In this document: piece by piece, positions 9,154-17,730 of the stretch
Layout of the letters: each line of letters starts with the position of its first letter
Position numbering within the stretch: position 1 is the first letter of the stretch
Assembly: GCA_947502645.1 (NCBI GenBank)
Contig: CANNAD010000003.1
Span: 366,622-430,621, forward strand
Reading direction: 5' to 3'
Origin: an uncultured Micrococcaceae bacterium
GTDB lineage: Bacteria > Actinomycetota > Actinomycetes > Actinomycetales > Micrococcaceae
Length of the DNA: 64,000 nucleotides
Position numbers and translations under genes: made by a program
Notes under the pieces: model-generated
Databases searched by the model: none
What the model saw: the letters and a program-made list of their open reading frames with translations, nothing else
What the model was told of the DNA's origin: nothing

Positions 9154-11532
9154 CTACCTGGCTTCGACCGTGGCCTTGGGGCGCCACCGCAGGTGCGGAT
9201 CCGTTTCGGGTTCCACTTCGCGCAGCAGTGACAGTCGTGGCCGGACGGCGTCCGTGCGGGCACTTGGCGGTTTGCGCCGACCGGCACGGAATTGTTCAAT
9301 CCATTCGGCGCCGTCGCCCTTGTATTCCTGTTCGGCGGCTGCATGCAGAGTCCACTGCGGGTCGTAGAGGTGTGTGCGGCCCAGGGCGATCAGGTCGGCA
9401 CGGCCGGCGAGCAGGATGGAGTTGGCGTCGTCGTAGGTTGAGATGGCACCGACGGCGATGACGCTGGCACCGGCGGGGGCCGCTACCTCCTGGCGGATGC
9501 GGTCTGCGAAGGGCGTCTGGTAGCTGCGCCCGAAGGCCGGCTTTTCCTCGGAGGCAACCTGCCCCGTGGAGACGTCGATGCCCGCTGCGCCGTGGTCGAC
9601 GAAGGCGCGGGCAATCTCGACGGCGTCGTCGGCTGTGTTTCCGCCGTCCACCCAGTCAGTGGCTGAGATACGCACGGTCATGGGCTTGCTGGCTGGCCAG
9701 ACGGCGCGGACGGCGTCGAACACTTCCAGTGGGAAACGCAACCGGTTTTCCAGGCTGCCGCCGTATTCGTCCGTCCGCTGGTTGGACAGCGGTGAGAGGA
9801 ACGAGGACAGGAGGTATCCGTGGGCGGCGTGGATCTCGAGGAGGTCAACCCCTGCGGCGTCTGCGCGTTTGGCTGACTCCACGAAGTCCGCGACCACCTG
9901 GTCCATGCCAGCCCGGTCGATCTCCTTCGGCGCTGCGTTATCCGGTGAGTATGGGAGGGCGGAGGGTGCCAGCGTTTCCCAGTTGTTCTCCAGGAGCGGC
10001 TGATCGATCCCTTCCCACATCAGGCGGGTGGATCCCTTGCGTCCGGAGTGGCCGAGCTGCATGCCGAGTTTCGCGCTCGAACGGGTATGCACGAAGTCGG
10101 CGACCCGTTTCCAGGCCTCGCCCTGCTCGTCGTTATACAGTCCGCTGCAGCCCGGGGTGATGCGGCCCTCAGGCGAGACGCACACCATTTCGGTCATAAC
10201 CAGCCCCGCCCCACCGAGTGCCTTGGATCCGAGGTGGACCAGGTGAAAATCTGTGGGGACGCCGTCAACCGCGGAGTACATGTCCATGGGTGAGACGATG
10301 ATGCGGTTCTTGAGCGTCAGTCCCCCGATGGTGTGCGGCTGGAACATGGCCGGAATGACCTTTTCCAGCCCTTGGCTGGCGGCGAAGTGTTCCTCAACCC
10401 GGTGAGCGAATTCAGGATCACGGAGGCGGAGGTTCTCCTGGGTGATCCGGCGTGAGCGGGTCAGCAGGTTGAACGCGAACTGGACCGGGTCCTGCTTGCC
10501 ATACTGGCCGATCGATTCGAACCATTCCAGTGAGGCCTGGGCGGCACGCTGGGTCGATTCGACGACGGGACGCCGTTCTGTTTCGTACGCTTCCAACGCG
10601 GTCTCAAGGTCTGTGTGCTCATGGAGACAGGCGGCCAAGGCCAGCGCATCTTCCATGGCCAGTTTGGTCCCGGAGCCGATGGAGAAGTGGGCCGTGTGGG
10701 CTGCATCTCCAAGGAGCACCACATTGCCGCGGCGCCAACTTTCGTTGCGGACAGTGCTGAAGTTCAGCCACTTGGAGTTGTTCGCCAGTACGTCGTAGCC
10801 GTCGAGTTCCTCGGAGAGGATGCTGCGGATCTTTTCGACGGCCTGCTCATCCGACACCCCGGGCGGGAAGACCGTGTCCGCTGTGGAATCGAAGCCGGCG
10901 GCCTTCCAGACGTCCTCGTGCATTTCAACAATGAACGTGGACCCAGTCTCGGAGTAGGGGTAACCGTGGACCTGCATGGTCCCGTATTCGGTGTCCTTGA
11001 CGAAGAACTTGAACGCTTCGAACACCTGGTCCGTGCCCAGCCACATGAACTTGTTGGGGCGCACGTCCATCGTGGTGCGGAAGTCCTCAGCGTAGGCGCT
11101 GCGGATCTGGGAGTTGGCGCCGTCGGAAGCCAAGACGAGATCGTACTCTGCCTCCAGTTCCGCGATGGGCGGGGCGAGCGTGGAGAACCGGACGTCCACG
11201 CCGAGTTCGACGGTGCGCTGCTGGAGGAGCTGAAGCAGTTCCTTGCGGTTCATGGCGGCAAAGCCCTGACCGCCGACGGTCAGCTTCTCACCGCGGTAAT
11301 GAATGTCGATATCTGCCCAGCGCGCGAAACGGCGTGACATGTATTCGGCGACGACGGGGTCCGCGTTACCGATGCCGCCCAGCGTCTCGTCCGAGAAGAC
11401 GACGCCGAAGCCGAACGTGTCCGAGGCCGCGTTACGTTCCCAGAGGGTGATCTCGTGTGTCGGATCGAGTTGCTTCATCAGCGCAGCGAAGTAGAGCCCT
11501 CCCGGACCCCCTCCTACAATTGCAATCTTCAT
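9154..11532 (-). CDS. Aryl-CoA 5-monooxygenase/OYE-reductase fusion
   Basis: This 792-residue two-domain flavoenzyme opens with a Rossmann FAD motif (GGGPGGLYFAALM from residue 7), has the second FAD motif GDAAHTAHFSIGSG near residue 285, and carries an old-yellow-enzyme FMN barrel from about residue 395 (HTIGGLTLKNRIIVSPM, HAAHGYLLSSFLSPLSNQRTDEYGGS, GRADLIALGR). This architecture is known from 2-aminobenzoyl-CoA monooxygenase/reductase and from proteins annotated as bifunctional salicylyl-CoA 5-hydroxylase/oxidoreductase. It probably hydroxylates the ring of an aryl-CoA thioester at C5, with or without ring reduction. It is the last gene of the minus-strand operon, directly after the CoA ligase. 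The sequence alone does not tell anthranilate from salicylate. Confidence 0.88.
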   Translation of the reverse strand: MKIAIVGGGPGGLYFAALMKQLDPTHEITLWERNAASDTFGFGVVFSDETLGGIGNADPVVAEYMSRRFARWADIDIHYRGEKLTVGGQGFAAMNRKELLQLLQQRTVELGVDVRFSTLAPPIAELEAEYDLVLASDGANSQIRSAYAEDFRTTMDVRPNKFMWLGTDQVFEAFKFFVKDTEYGTMQVHGYPYSETGSTFIVEMHEDVWKAAGFDSTADTVFPPGVSDEQAVEKIRSILSEELDGYDVLANNSKWLNFSTVRNESWRRGNVVLLGDAAHTAHFSIGSGTKLAMEDALALAACLHEHTDLETALEAYETERRPVVESTQRAAQASLEWFESIGQYGKQDPVQFAFNLLTRSRRITQENLRLRDPEFAHRVEEHFAASQGLEKVIPAMFQPHTIGGLTLKNRIIVSPMDMYSAVDGVPTDFHLVHLGSKALGGAGLVMTEMVCVSPEGRITPGCSGLYNDEQGEAWKRVADFVHTRSSAKLGMQLGHSGRKGSTRLMWEGIDQPLLENNWETLAPSALPYSPDNAAPKEIDRAGMDQVVADFVESAKRADAAGVDLLEIHAAHGYLLSSFLSPLSNQRTDEYGGSLENRLRFPLEVFDAVRAVWPASKPMTVRISATDWVDGGNTADDAVEIARAFVDHGAAGIDVSTGQVASEEKPAFGRSYQTPFADRIRQEVAAPAGASVIAVGAISTYDDANSILLAGRADLIALGRTHLYDPQWTLHAAAEQEYKGDGAEWIEQFRAGRRKPPSARTDAVRPRLSLLREVEPETDPHLRWRPKATVEAR

Positions 11533-11546
11533 GCCGAGTGTCCTTT

Positions 11547-13205
11547 CTAGACCAGGTCAGCGCTGGGGGTATCGATGTCGGCGTGGTCCTGCAGTTTCTC
11601 GCGGAGGCGGAAGTGCTGCAGTTTGCCGCTGGGGTTTCGGGGCAGCTCGTCGACGAAGCGTACGTCCCGCGGATATTTGTAGGGGGCTATGCGGGACTTC
11701 ACGAAGTCCTGAATTTCCTTGCGTTTGTCTGCGTCTCCTGCCACGCCTTCGCGCAGGACGATGAACGCACAGACCACGCTTCCGCGCTCTTCGTCGGGGC
11801 GGGCGACGACGGCGTTTTCCAGCACGTCCTCGTGCTGCTCGATGGCGGCTTCCACTTCCGGAGCGCCGATGTTGTAGCCGGAGGAGACGATCATGTTGTC
11901 CGACCGCGCCTGGTAGACGTAGTAGCCGTCGGCGTCGCGCAGGAAAGTGTCCCCGGTGACGTTCCAGCCGTTGCAGATGTAGTTGTGCTGGCGCTCGTCG
12001 TCGAGGTAGCGGCACCCCACTGGGCCGATGACGGCCAACCGTCCGGCGACGCCGTCGGGCAGCTCCTGGTCGTCGTCATCGAGAATCGCGGCACGGAAAC
12101 CGGGAACGGGGACGCCGACGGCGCCCGGTCGGATGTTATCCCCGGCGGCGGAGATGAACACGTGCAGCATCTCGGTGGCCCCGATGCCGTTGACCAGCCG
12201 AAGCCCGGAGGCCTTCTCGACGGCCTCCCACGTTTCCCTGGGAAGGTTCTCACCGGCGGAAACACCGACGCGCAGACGGGACAGCAGCTCTGCACGGCCT
12301 TCCTTGATGATGGCGCGGTAGGCAGTGGGAGCGGTGAAGAGAATGGTTGCTCCTGCCTCGGCGGCGCGTTCGGCCAGTTCCACCGGACCTGCGCGTTCCG
12401 TCAGCAGCGCGGAAGCCCCGAAATACAGCGGAAACACTACAAGTCCGCCCAGCCCGAACGTGAAGGCCAGAGGGGGCGAGCCGGCGAAGACGTCGTCGGG
12501 CGTCGGCTCGAGCACGTAGCGGGCGAACGTATCAGCATTGGCCAGCACGTCACGGTGGAAGTGCATCGTTACTTTGGGAACCCCAGTGGTACCTGAGGTG
12601 GGGGCCAGCAGGGCGACGTCGTCGGCTGCGGTAGCGACGTCGTCGAACGTTCCCGGCTTGCCCGCCGCGATGGATTCCAGGTCCTGGGGACCGCCCGAGC
12701 CGTAGCGCACCACGGGCAGGCCGGCGTCGTTGGCCGCCACGTCCATCTCGTCAGCGAAACGGTGGTCGGTGATCGCCAGCGAGGGCTGGGTCAGGCGCAC
12801 CAGGGTTGCAACTTCTGTAGCGCGGAGCATCGGCATGGTGGTCACCACAACAGCGCCGGCTTTCAGGACACCCAACCAGGCGGCCACCAGCCACGGGTTG
12901 TTCGGCCCGCGCAGCAGCACTCGGTTGCCCGGAACAATTCCGTGATCCTCGGTCAGTACCCGGGCCACCTGATTGGAGCGCTCCAGCAGCTGCGCGTAGC
13001 TCCACACCTCGCCGTCGGGAGTTCGAAGGGCCGGCCGGTCGCCACCGAATTTAGCCGTCGGTTGGTCGATGAGGGCCGTACCCGCGTTGAGCCGATCAGG
13101 GTACTGCAGCTCTGGGAGCGTGAATTCCAGCGTGGGCCACAATTCTGCAGAGGGAAGGTGGTCGCGCGTGAATGTATCCACGTGGGCCGATGGCGTGAGG
13201 TGCAT
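11547..13205 (-). CDS. Aryl-CoA ligase (2-aminobenzoate/benzoate-CoA ligase family)
   Basis: This 552-residue acyl-adenylate-forming enzyme shows the P-loop-like motif TSGTTGVPK near residue 200, the adenylate motif GIGATEMLHVF, the hinge region NGWNVTGDTF and the C-terminal catalytic lysine motif NPSGKLQ. The opening SAHVDTFTRDHLP resembles annotated 2-aminobenzoate-CoA ligases as I remember them. It would activate the aromatic acid with ATP and CoA before the downstream monooxygenase. It starts 43 bases after the thioesterase gene and ends 14 bases before the monooxygenase. Confidence 0.87.
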   Translation of the reverse strand: MHLTPSAHVDTFTRDHLPSAELWPTLEFTLPELQYPDRLNAGTALIDQPTAKFGGDRPALRTPDGEVWSYAQLLERSNQVARVLTEDHGIVPGNRVLLRGPNNPWLVAAWLGVLKAGAVVVTTMPMLRATEVATLVRLTQPSLAITDHRFADEMDVAANDAGLPVVRYGSGGPQDLESIAAGKPGTFDDVATAADDVALLAPTSGTTGVPKVTMHFHRDVLANADTFARYVLEPTPDDVFAGSPPLAFTFGLGGLVVFPLYFGASALLTERAGPVELAERAAEAGATILFTAPTAYRAIIKEGRAELLSRLRVGVSAGENLPRETWEAVEKASGLRLVNGIGATEMLHVFISAAGDNIRPGAVGVPVPGFRAAILDDDDQELPDGVAGRLAVIGPVGCRYLDDERQHNYICNGWNVTGDTFLRDADGYYVYQARSDNMIVSSGYNIGAPEVEAAIEQHEDVLENAVVARPDEERGSVVCAFIVLREGVAGDADKRKEIQDFVKSRIAPYKYPRDVRFVDELPRNPSGKLQHFRLREKLQDHADIDTPSADLV

Positions 13206-13248
13206 GGCCGTTCCTTTCGCGGGTGAGCGGTTGAAGTGGGGGTGCAGG

Positions 13249-14151
13249 CTAGCCGCGGATCATGCCTTCTTGTGCAACGGTGGCCAGCAGGCGTCCGTCG
13301 CGGTCAAAGAACCGGCCCATGGCCAGGCCCCGGTTGTTCTGTACGGACACGGCGTCCTGGGCGTAAAGCAGCCAGTTATCTGCCCGGCCGTCGCGGTGGA
13401 ACCACATCGAGTGGTCCAGGCTGGCGGTGGCCAGGCCCGGGCTGGACCAGCTGAGTCCACGAACCCGGAGCAGCGTTTCGAGGATCGTGTAGTCGCACAC
13501 GTAAGTCAGTGCAGTGCGGTGAAGATCTGCGGTCGCTTTCGCGTCGTCGCCGTCGGGCAGCCGGTCGAAGGCCTTGACCCAAACCGCCTGCGTGGGAACG
13601 GATCCCGCTTCGGTGGACAGGTAGACCGGGTCCGGGACGTGACGCATGTCGAAGCTGCGCCCGTAGGCCCAGTACTCGCTCGCCGGCCCGCTGGTTCCCT
13701 CGAGCACTTCGGCGGCTGTACGCAGGGACTCGGGATCCACGGATTCAGGGGCGGGCTGCTGAAATTCTGGCCCGTCCTCGGGGACGTGAAAGGAGCCCTG
13801 CGCGGTGAACGCGATCTTCTCGTTCTGGATGCCGCGCACGCTCCGGGTGGAGTATCCGCGGCCGTCGCGCAGAATCTCGACGTCGTAGCGCACCGGAGCG
13901 CCAATGTTCACCGGCCGCATGAAGTAGCTGTGCATGGAGTGCAGCGCCCGGTCGGTACCGACGGTCGCCTGCATGGCCGCGGTGGCCTGGGCAACCATGT
14001 CGCCGCCGTAGGCTTTCGGCCAGGGAACGTACTGTGTGATGGCCTCGAAGGAACGGTCCCCCGGGCCATCCACCTCGGTGAGCTCGATCGCCTTCAGGAA
14101 GGTTTGGGCCGTACCCGGGGCGAGGATCGACGTCGTATCCGCACTGTTCAT
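13249..14151 (-). CDS. tesB: Acyl-CoA thioesterase II (TesB family)
   Basis: This 300-residue double-hotdog thioesterase shows the N-terminal hotdog PKAYGGDMVAQATAAM, then HSMHSYFMRP, and the C-terminal half with LATASLDHSMWFHR, whose DHS-W-H pattern is typical of TesB. In this operon it would release a hydroxylated aromatic acid or a ring-opened acid from CoA. It starts two bases downstream of the cupin stop, so it is co-translated. Confidence 0.88.
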   Translation of the reverse strand: MNSADTTSILAPGTAQTFLKAIELTEVDGPGDRSFEAITQYVPWPKAYGGDMVAQATAAMQATVGTDRALHSMHSYFMRPVNIGAPVRYDVEILRDGRGYSTRSVRGIQNEKIAFTAQGSFHVPEDGPEFQQPAPESVDPESLRTAAEVLEGTSGPASEYWAYGRSFDMRHVPDPVYLSTEAGSVPTQAVWVKAFDRLPDGDDAKATADLHRTALTYVCDYTILETLLRVRGLSWSSPGLATASLDHSMWFHRDGRADNWLLYAQDAVSVQNNRGLAMGRFFDRDGRLLATVAQEGMIRG

Positions 14152-14153
14152 GG

Positions 14154-14633
14154 TTACGCTCTCCGGTAGTCGGCGAGGGTTTCGTCCGGAACGTCTTCTA
14201 GATTGACCACAAGGTTTTCCGGGGTGCGGGCGGTCAGCCAGACCAGTTCCTCGGTGACGGACATGTTCGCTTCGATGTGGTGCATGAACGGTGGAACGAA
14301 GACCCAGTCCCCCGCCTTCATGTCGAGGTATTCGGAAAAGTTTTCGCCGAAGTAGATGCGTCCGTGTCCGCGCAGCACGTAACCGCCGGTCTCGGCCTCT
14401 GCGTGGTGGTGCGGCAGGGACCGGTAGCCTGGAACATTGGAAACCTGGCCGAACCAGATCCTCGTGGCAGGGGTGTGCTGGATCGATACGCCCGAGACGC
14501 GGACGCAGTCGCCGGACTGGGCGGTGTTGGTGTCTTCCTGCCCACTGTAGGTCACTACGGGGACCACTTTCCCCTGCTCGTTCGCGTACTGGCTGTTGTC
14601 GCCTTCCAGGATGTACTCGTTGGTGCTGGTCAT
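14154..14633 (-). CDS. Single-domain cupin, possible ring-cleavage enzyme
   Basis: This 159-residue single cupin has metal-ligand motif 1, LPHHHAEAETGGYVL, supplying His and Glu ligands, and motif 2, VPPFMHHIEAN, supplying the last His. It is about half the length of bicupin gentisate dioxygenases (about 350 residues), so calling it gentisate dioxygenase would be unsafe. Its place between an FAH-type hydrolase and a thioesterase suggests a metal-dependent dioxygenase or isomerase step on the released ring product. Its ATG overlaps the hydrolase stop (ATGA). Confidence 0.75.
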   Translation of the reverse strand: MTSTNEYILEGDNSQYANEQGKVVPVVTYSGQEDTNTAQSGDCVRVSGVSIQHTPATRIWFGQVSNVPGYRSLPHHHAEAETGGYVLRGHGRIYFGENFSEYLDMKAGDWVFVPPFMHHIEANMSVTEELVWLTARTPENLVVNLEDVPDETLADYRRA

Positions 14634-15529
14634 CGTGGGTCTCCTTGCAGTTCAGGTGCTTGCTGCGACGGTTCCGCCTCGGCCGGGATCAGGGTGATGG
14701 TGTTCTCGAGGCGGCCGAGTCCGTCTATTTCAGTGGTGAGTACGTCGCCGCCGGCGAGGAAGCGCGGCGGTTTCATACCCATTCCGACGCCGCCCGGTGT
14801 GCCGGTCAGCACGACGTCGCCGGGCCGGAGCGTGGCGAACGTGGAGATGTAGGCCAGTAGCTGGGCCGGACCGAAGACCAGGGTTGAGGTCTCCCCGGAC
14901 TGCACCAGTTCTCCGTTGACATACCCTCGAACACTGAAGTTCGGGTTTGCCTCGAATTCGTCTGCCGTGACGATCACGGGACCAATCGGGGTGCTGGCGT
15001 CGAAGGCTTTACCCTGCAGCCACTGCAGGGTGCGGTTCTGCCAGTCACGCATGGAGACGTCGTTGGCCACGCAGTACCCTGCGATACCCGCTGCTGCCTC
15101 AGCCTCGTCAGCGTGACGCAACTCCTTGCCGACGACGACGGCCAGTTCCGCTTCCCAGTCCACTTTGTCGCTGCCGTGGGCAGTGATGGTGTCCTGTGCC
15201 CCTGTGAGGGTGTCGGCAAATTTGGCGAACAGTGTGGGGTGCGCGGGCAGTTCGCGTCCCATTTCCAGGATGTGTTCCGTGTAGTTCAGTCCGCAGCAGA
15301 TCACTTTTCCGGGCTGGAGTACCGCTGGAGCGAAGTTGGCATCTCCCTCGGGGACAACGTCCGGACCGTTGCCGGCAGCCATGGCTTCCAGCGCGGCCTG
15401 GACCGAGTCCTGCCAGTTGGCGGTGGCCAGCAACGTCCCGGCGTCGGGCGCTTGAAGGGGCAGGAACCCCGCATCAACCGCGACGGCGGCAGTGGTTCCC
15501 TCGCCGGTTCGCAGGGTAGCCAACTTCAT
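14630..15529 (-). CDS. FAH-family hydrolase (fumarylpyruvate hydrolase type)
   Basis: This 299-residue fumarylacetoacetase-fold enzyme starts at MKLATLRTGEG with RBS AAGGAG eight bases upstream; longer frames add an implausible N-terminus. Visible family motifs are ICCGLNYTEHILEMG, the metal-site acidic residues in VDWEAELAVVVGKE, NDVSMRDWQNR, and LTGTPGGVGMG. These enzymes hydrolyse C-C bonds of dioxo acids made by ring cleavage, such as fumarylpyruvate in the gentisate route. It is the first gene of the minus-strand catabolic operon, downstream of the divergent promoter region. Confidence 0.87.
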   Translation of the reverse strand: MKLATLRTGEGTTAAVAVDAGFLPLQAPDAGTLLATANWQDSVQAALEAMAAGNGPDVVPEGDANFAPAVLQPGKVICCGLNYTEHILEMGRELPAHPTLFAKFADTLTGAQDTITAHGSDKVDWEAELAVVVGKELRHADEAEAAAGIAGYCVANDVSMRDWQNRTLQWLQGKAFDASTPIGPVIVTADEFEANPNFSVRGYVNGELVQSGETSTLVFGPAQLLAYISTFATLRPGDVVLTGTPGGVGMGMKPPRFLAGGDVLTTEIDGLGRLENTITLIPAEAEPSQQAPELQGDPR

Positions 15530-15653
15530 TGATACTCCTTCAGCTTGAACTGATATGTCGACAATTTTGCGGTCGCAACATATGATCAATTTAGCATGAT
15601 CGTCAGGATGTGCAATAGACCACATTCGGAAAATTTCTAGCCAGGAGGCCCCC
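15530..15653. promoter_or_regulatory. Divergent promoter region, hydrolase operon / ridA
   Basis: These 124 AT-rich bases lie between two divergent genes. The dyad TTGCG-GT-CGCAA is at 15567-15578, enclosed by a wider ATATGT (15553-15558) / ACATAT (15578-15583) repeat. The inner dyad recurs, with compensating changes, upstream of the importer operon. The regulator may be the PaaX-family protein encoded nearby. Confidence 0.55.
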
Positions 15654-16070
15654 ATGACCGCCGAGCCCACAAGCAATCACCGCACCATCAACCCAGCGTC
15701 ACTTGCCAAGCCCTCCGGGTACGCGCACGGAACCCTGGCCGGAAACACGGTGTACCTGGGTGGTCAGACTGCCCTCGACAAGGACATGAACATTGTTCCG
15801 GGCGGGATCGTGGAGCAGTTCCGTCAGGCATTCTCCAACGTGCTCGCCACGCTCAAGGAGGCCGGCGGACGCCCGCAGGACCTGGTAAGCGTGACTATCT
15901 ACCTCACCGACGTCGACGACTACATGGCCAACGGGCGCGAAATCGGGCGCGTCTGGCGGGACATGGCGGGCTCGGAGTACCCATCGCTGGCAGGCATCGG
16001 CGTCTCCCGTCTATGGCAAAAGGAAGCGCTGATCGAAATTCAGGGCGTTGCCGTCATCGGACAGGCATAA
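15654..16070 (+). CDS. RidA-family (YjgF/YER057c) protein
   Basis: This 138-residue trimer-type RidA fold protein shows GYAHGTLAGNTVYLGGQTALD, then QFRQAFSNVLATLKEAG, and the C-terminal VSRLWQKEALIEIQGVAV, which supplies the conserved Arg and Glu. RidA proteins deaminate reactive enamines or imines. A RidA gene beside an aryl-CoA monooxygenase/reductase fits an amino-substituted substrate such as 2-aminobenzoate better than salicylate, but RidA paralogues occur in many catabolic clusters. It is transcribed divergently from the hydrolase operon. Confidence 0.88.
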   Translation: MTAEPTSNHRTINPASLAKPSGYAHGTLAGNTVYLGGQTALDKDMNIVPGGIVEQFRQAFSNVLATLKEAGGRPQDLVSVTIYLTDVDDYMANGREIGRVWRDMAGSEYPSLAGIGVSRLWQKEALIEIQGVAVIGQA

Positions 16071-16104
16071 CCCGTCCCCCTTTTGCGGGGCTGGGATTGA
16101 CGGG

Positions 16105-16129
16105 CGACGGCGGTCTGGGACCGCCGTCG
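16105..16129. terminator. Terminator hairpin between ridA and paaX
   Basis: CGACGGCGGT (16105-16114) pairs with ACCGCCGTCG (16120-16129) around a five-base loop. It lies between convergent genes and can serve both. Confidence 0.7.
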
Positions 16130-16137
16130 TCTGCGTG

Positions 16138-16165
16138 TTCCTAGGCGCGGTTTCCTAGGCGCGGT
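16138..16165. repeat. 14-bp tandem duplication
   Basis: TTCCTAGGCGCGGT occurs twice in a row (16138-16151 and 16152-16165), covering the last codons and stop of the PaaX-family gene. It is a recent slippage-type duplication that leaves the protein end intact. Confidence 0.8.
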
Positions 16166-17075
16166 GCCGCTCAATCACGGCGGCGGCGTGGCGCTCGGCC
16201 AGTGGCGCGATGATCTGATGCGTACGGCCGAACACCCGCCGTGCTTCGGGTTCACGCCACCACTCCGGCAGGTATTCCAGGGGCAGATTCGGGTCCCTGT
16301 ACGGCAGCCTGCGCCAGAGGGTGAGCATGGGGACGTAGTAGCGAAAGGCATCGCGGCAGACTTCCTCGTCTGCTTCCTGGTCCGGCGTGGTGTCTCGGCC
16401 CGGCGCTGTGTCCTGGCCCAGTCTTTGGGCCCACGCGGCATCAGCCCCGCTGTAGACCTCGAGGAATTCGCCGATGAGTGCGTCGATCGCTTCCAGGTTC
16501 CACCAGGTGGCCACTTTGTCGCGGACGTCGCCAGCGAAGAGGTAGTCACCGCGGAAGAACTCGACGAATTGGTCAAGTTCGTGTCGGGCAAGGTTGGCGC
16601 GGGCCCGTTCGGCGATGCTGGAGGAAGCGATCCACACACCGGAGGTCACTGTGCCAAATCCGAGCCCGGCCAGGATGGTCCGTAGCCGGTGCCGCAGGTG
16701 CCGTTGCGCTTCAGGGACGGAGAAGAGGGCCAGCAGCCAGTCGTGCTCGCCGTCTTCGCGTTGCTCGGCGAAGATCCGCTGGTCACCTTCAGCGAAGATG
16801 GTCTGCTGCGATTCGGACAGCTTGTATGCGGCCACTCCCCCGGAGCGGGTGCTGCGCAGTATGCCCTTGGCTTTGAGACGGGACACGGCGGACCGCACGC
16901 CTGGGGCGTCGTAGCCGAGGTCCCCGAGCAGGCTGACGAGCGAGGCGACAGGCAGACTGTTCCCTGGTGTCCGGCAGTACAGGCCGAAGAGGGTAACGAT
17001 CAGTTGCTGGTGGCGCACTACCGGGTTCGGGATATCCTCCCCGGTCGTTTGGCCCGCGTCCACATGAGTGGTCAT
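16155..17075 (-). CDS. paaX: PaaX-family transcriptional regulator
   Basis: This 306-residue regulator has an N-terminal winged helix (RHQQLIVTLFGLYCR through AVSRLKAKGIL), a central PaaX domain (HDWLLALFSVPE, RHRLRTILAGLGFG) and the PaaX C-terminal domain rich in aromatic residues. PaaX proteins repress aromatic-acid CoA pathways and are released by an aryl-CoA such as phenylacetyl-CoA. The ATG at 17075 overlaps the stop of the thioesterase (ATGA), which is why the longer 320-residue start is rejected. Likely targets are the palindromes near 15570 and 4320; the effector is probably the aryl-CoA made by the local ligase (inference). Confidence 0.88.
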   Translation of the reverse strand: MTTHVDAGQTTGEDIPNPVVRHQQLIVTLFGLYCRTPGNSLPVASLVSLLGDLGYDAPGVRSAVSRLKAKGILRSTRSGGVAAYKLSESQQTIFAEGDQRIFAEQREDGEHDWLLALFSVPEAQRHLRHRLRTILAGLGFGTVTSGVWIASSSIAERARANLARHELDQFVEFFRGDYLFAGDVRDKVATWWNLEAIDALIGEFLEVYSGADAAWAQRLGQDTAPGRDTTPDQEADEEVCRDAFRYYVPMLTLWRRLPYRDPNLPLEYLPEWWREPEARRVFGRTHQIIAPLAERHAAAVIERHRA

Positions 17076-17494
17076 TCGGTGGAGCTGCCCAGCGCTTGGC
17101 GCATGGCATCGGGCCACGGCGCGGACCGTTTCGCGCCGCCGGGTACGTGAACGGTGGTCACCGTGCCGTCCGCTGCAGGGCCGCCGTCGGAATGATCGCA
17201 GGGGTGCCCGATGATCTCGAAACCAAAGGTGAGCGAGGAATTGCCCACCCGCTCAACCCACACCGTCACAGTGATTTCCTGCTCGAACCAGAGCTTGTCG
17301 CGGAAGTTCAGCACGTGCTGAACTCTGGGGGAGGAAGGGAAGTAACCACCCACGCCGAGTTCACGGATCAGCTGCGCTTCGGCCGCTTCCACCCAACGGA
17401 CGACGGCGGAATTGTGGTGGTGGCCGGCAGCATCAGTATCTACCCACTCCACGCGCCGTGTAATGGACGTGGACGGGCCGGGGTACTCCCCCAT
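17072..17494 (-). CDS. 4-hydroxybenzoyl-CoA-type thioesterase (hotdog)
   Basis: This 140-residue single hotdog thioesterase has the active-site helix segment VEWVDTDAAGHHHNSAVVRW with the Asp used by 4HBT enzymes. The start at 17494 has RBS AAGGAG seven bases upstream; the longer in-frame start lacks this. It heads a two-gene unit with paaX and is separate from the TesB thioesterase of the main operon, so two CoA-releasing activities flank the pathway. Confidence 0.85.
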   Translation of the reverse strand: MGEYPGPSTSITRRVEWVDTDAAGHHHNSAVVRWVEAAEAQLIRELGVGGYFPSSPRVQHVLNFRDKLWFEQEITVTVWVERVGNSSLTFGFEIIGHPCDHSDGGPAADGTVTTVHVPGGAKRSAPWPDAMRQALGSSTE

Positions 17495-17623
17495 GTGCAA
17501 CTCCTTCAGGAACAGATCAAGGTAGATCGGGTGGAACCAATCTATCGGTTCACGCGGTGGGAGGGGGAGCTGTACCGCATTTGCGAAAACTTCGTGCAGC
17601 ACCTGCGGACAGATTTTTGTTGA

Positions 17624-17653
17624 GCCCACGTTTGCTGCCCACTCAACGTGGGC
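17624..17653. promoter_or_regulatory. Inverted repeat between thioesterase and DUF2945 gene
   Basis: GCCCACGTT (17624-17632) and AACGTGGGC (17645-17653) flank a 12-base loop in the divergent intergenic region. It may be an operator or hairpin; no T-tract follows. Confidence 0.4.
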
Positions 17654-17730
17654 CGGGTGCGGGCGTCTGGTAACTCAATGTGTGTGGTGCAAAACTGGAA
17701 GTTCAGGTTCAGCAACGAACAGGAGCAGCA

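Noticed and set aside
11457-12596. 379-codon plus-strand frame opposite the CoA ligase
   Set aside because: It is a shadow of the ligase gene, which has all adenylation motifs.
14154-14633. Calling the cupin gentisate 1,2-dioxygenase
   Set aside because: It has one cupin domain and 159 residues, against about 350 residues and two cupins in known gentisate dioxygenases.
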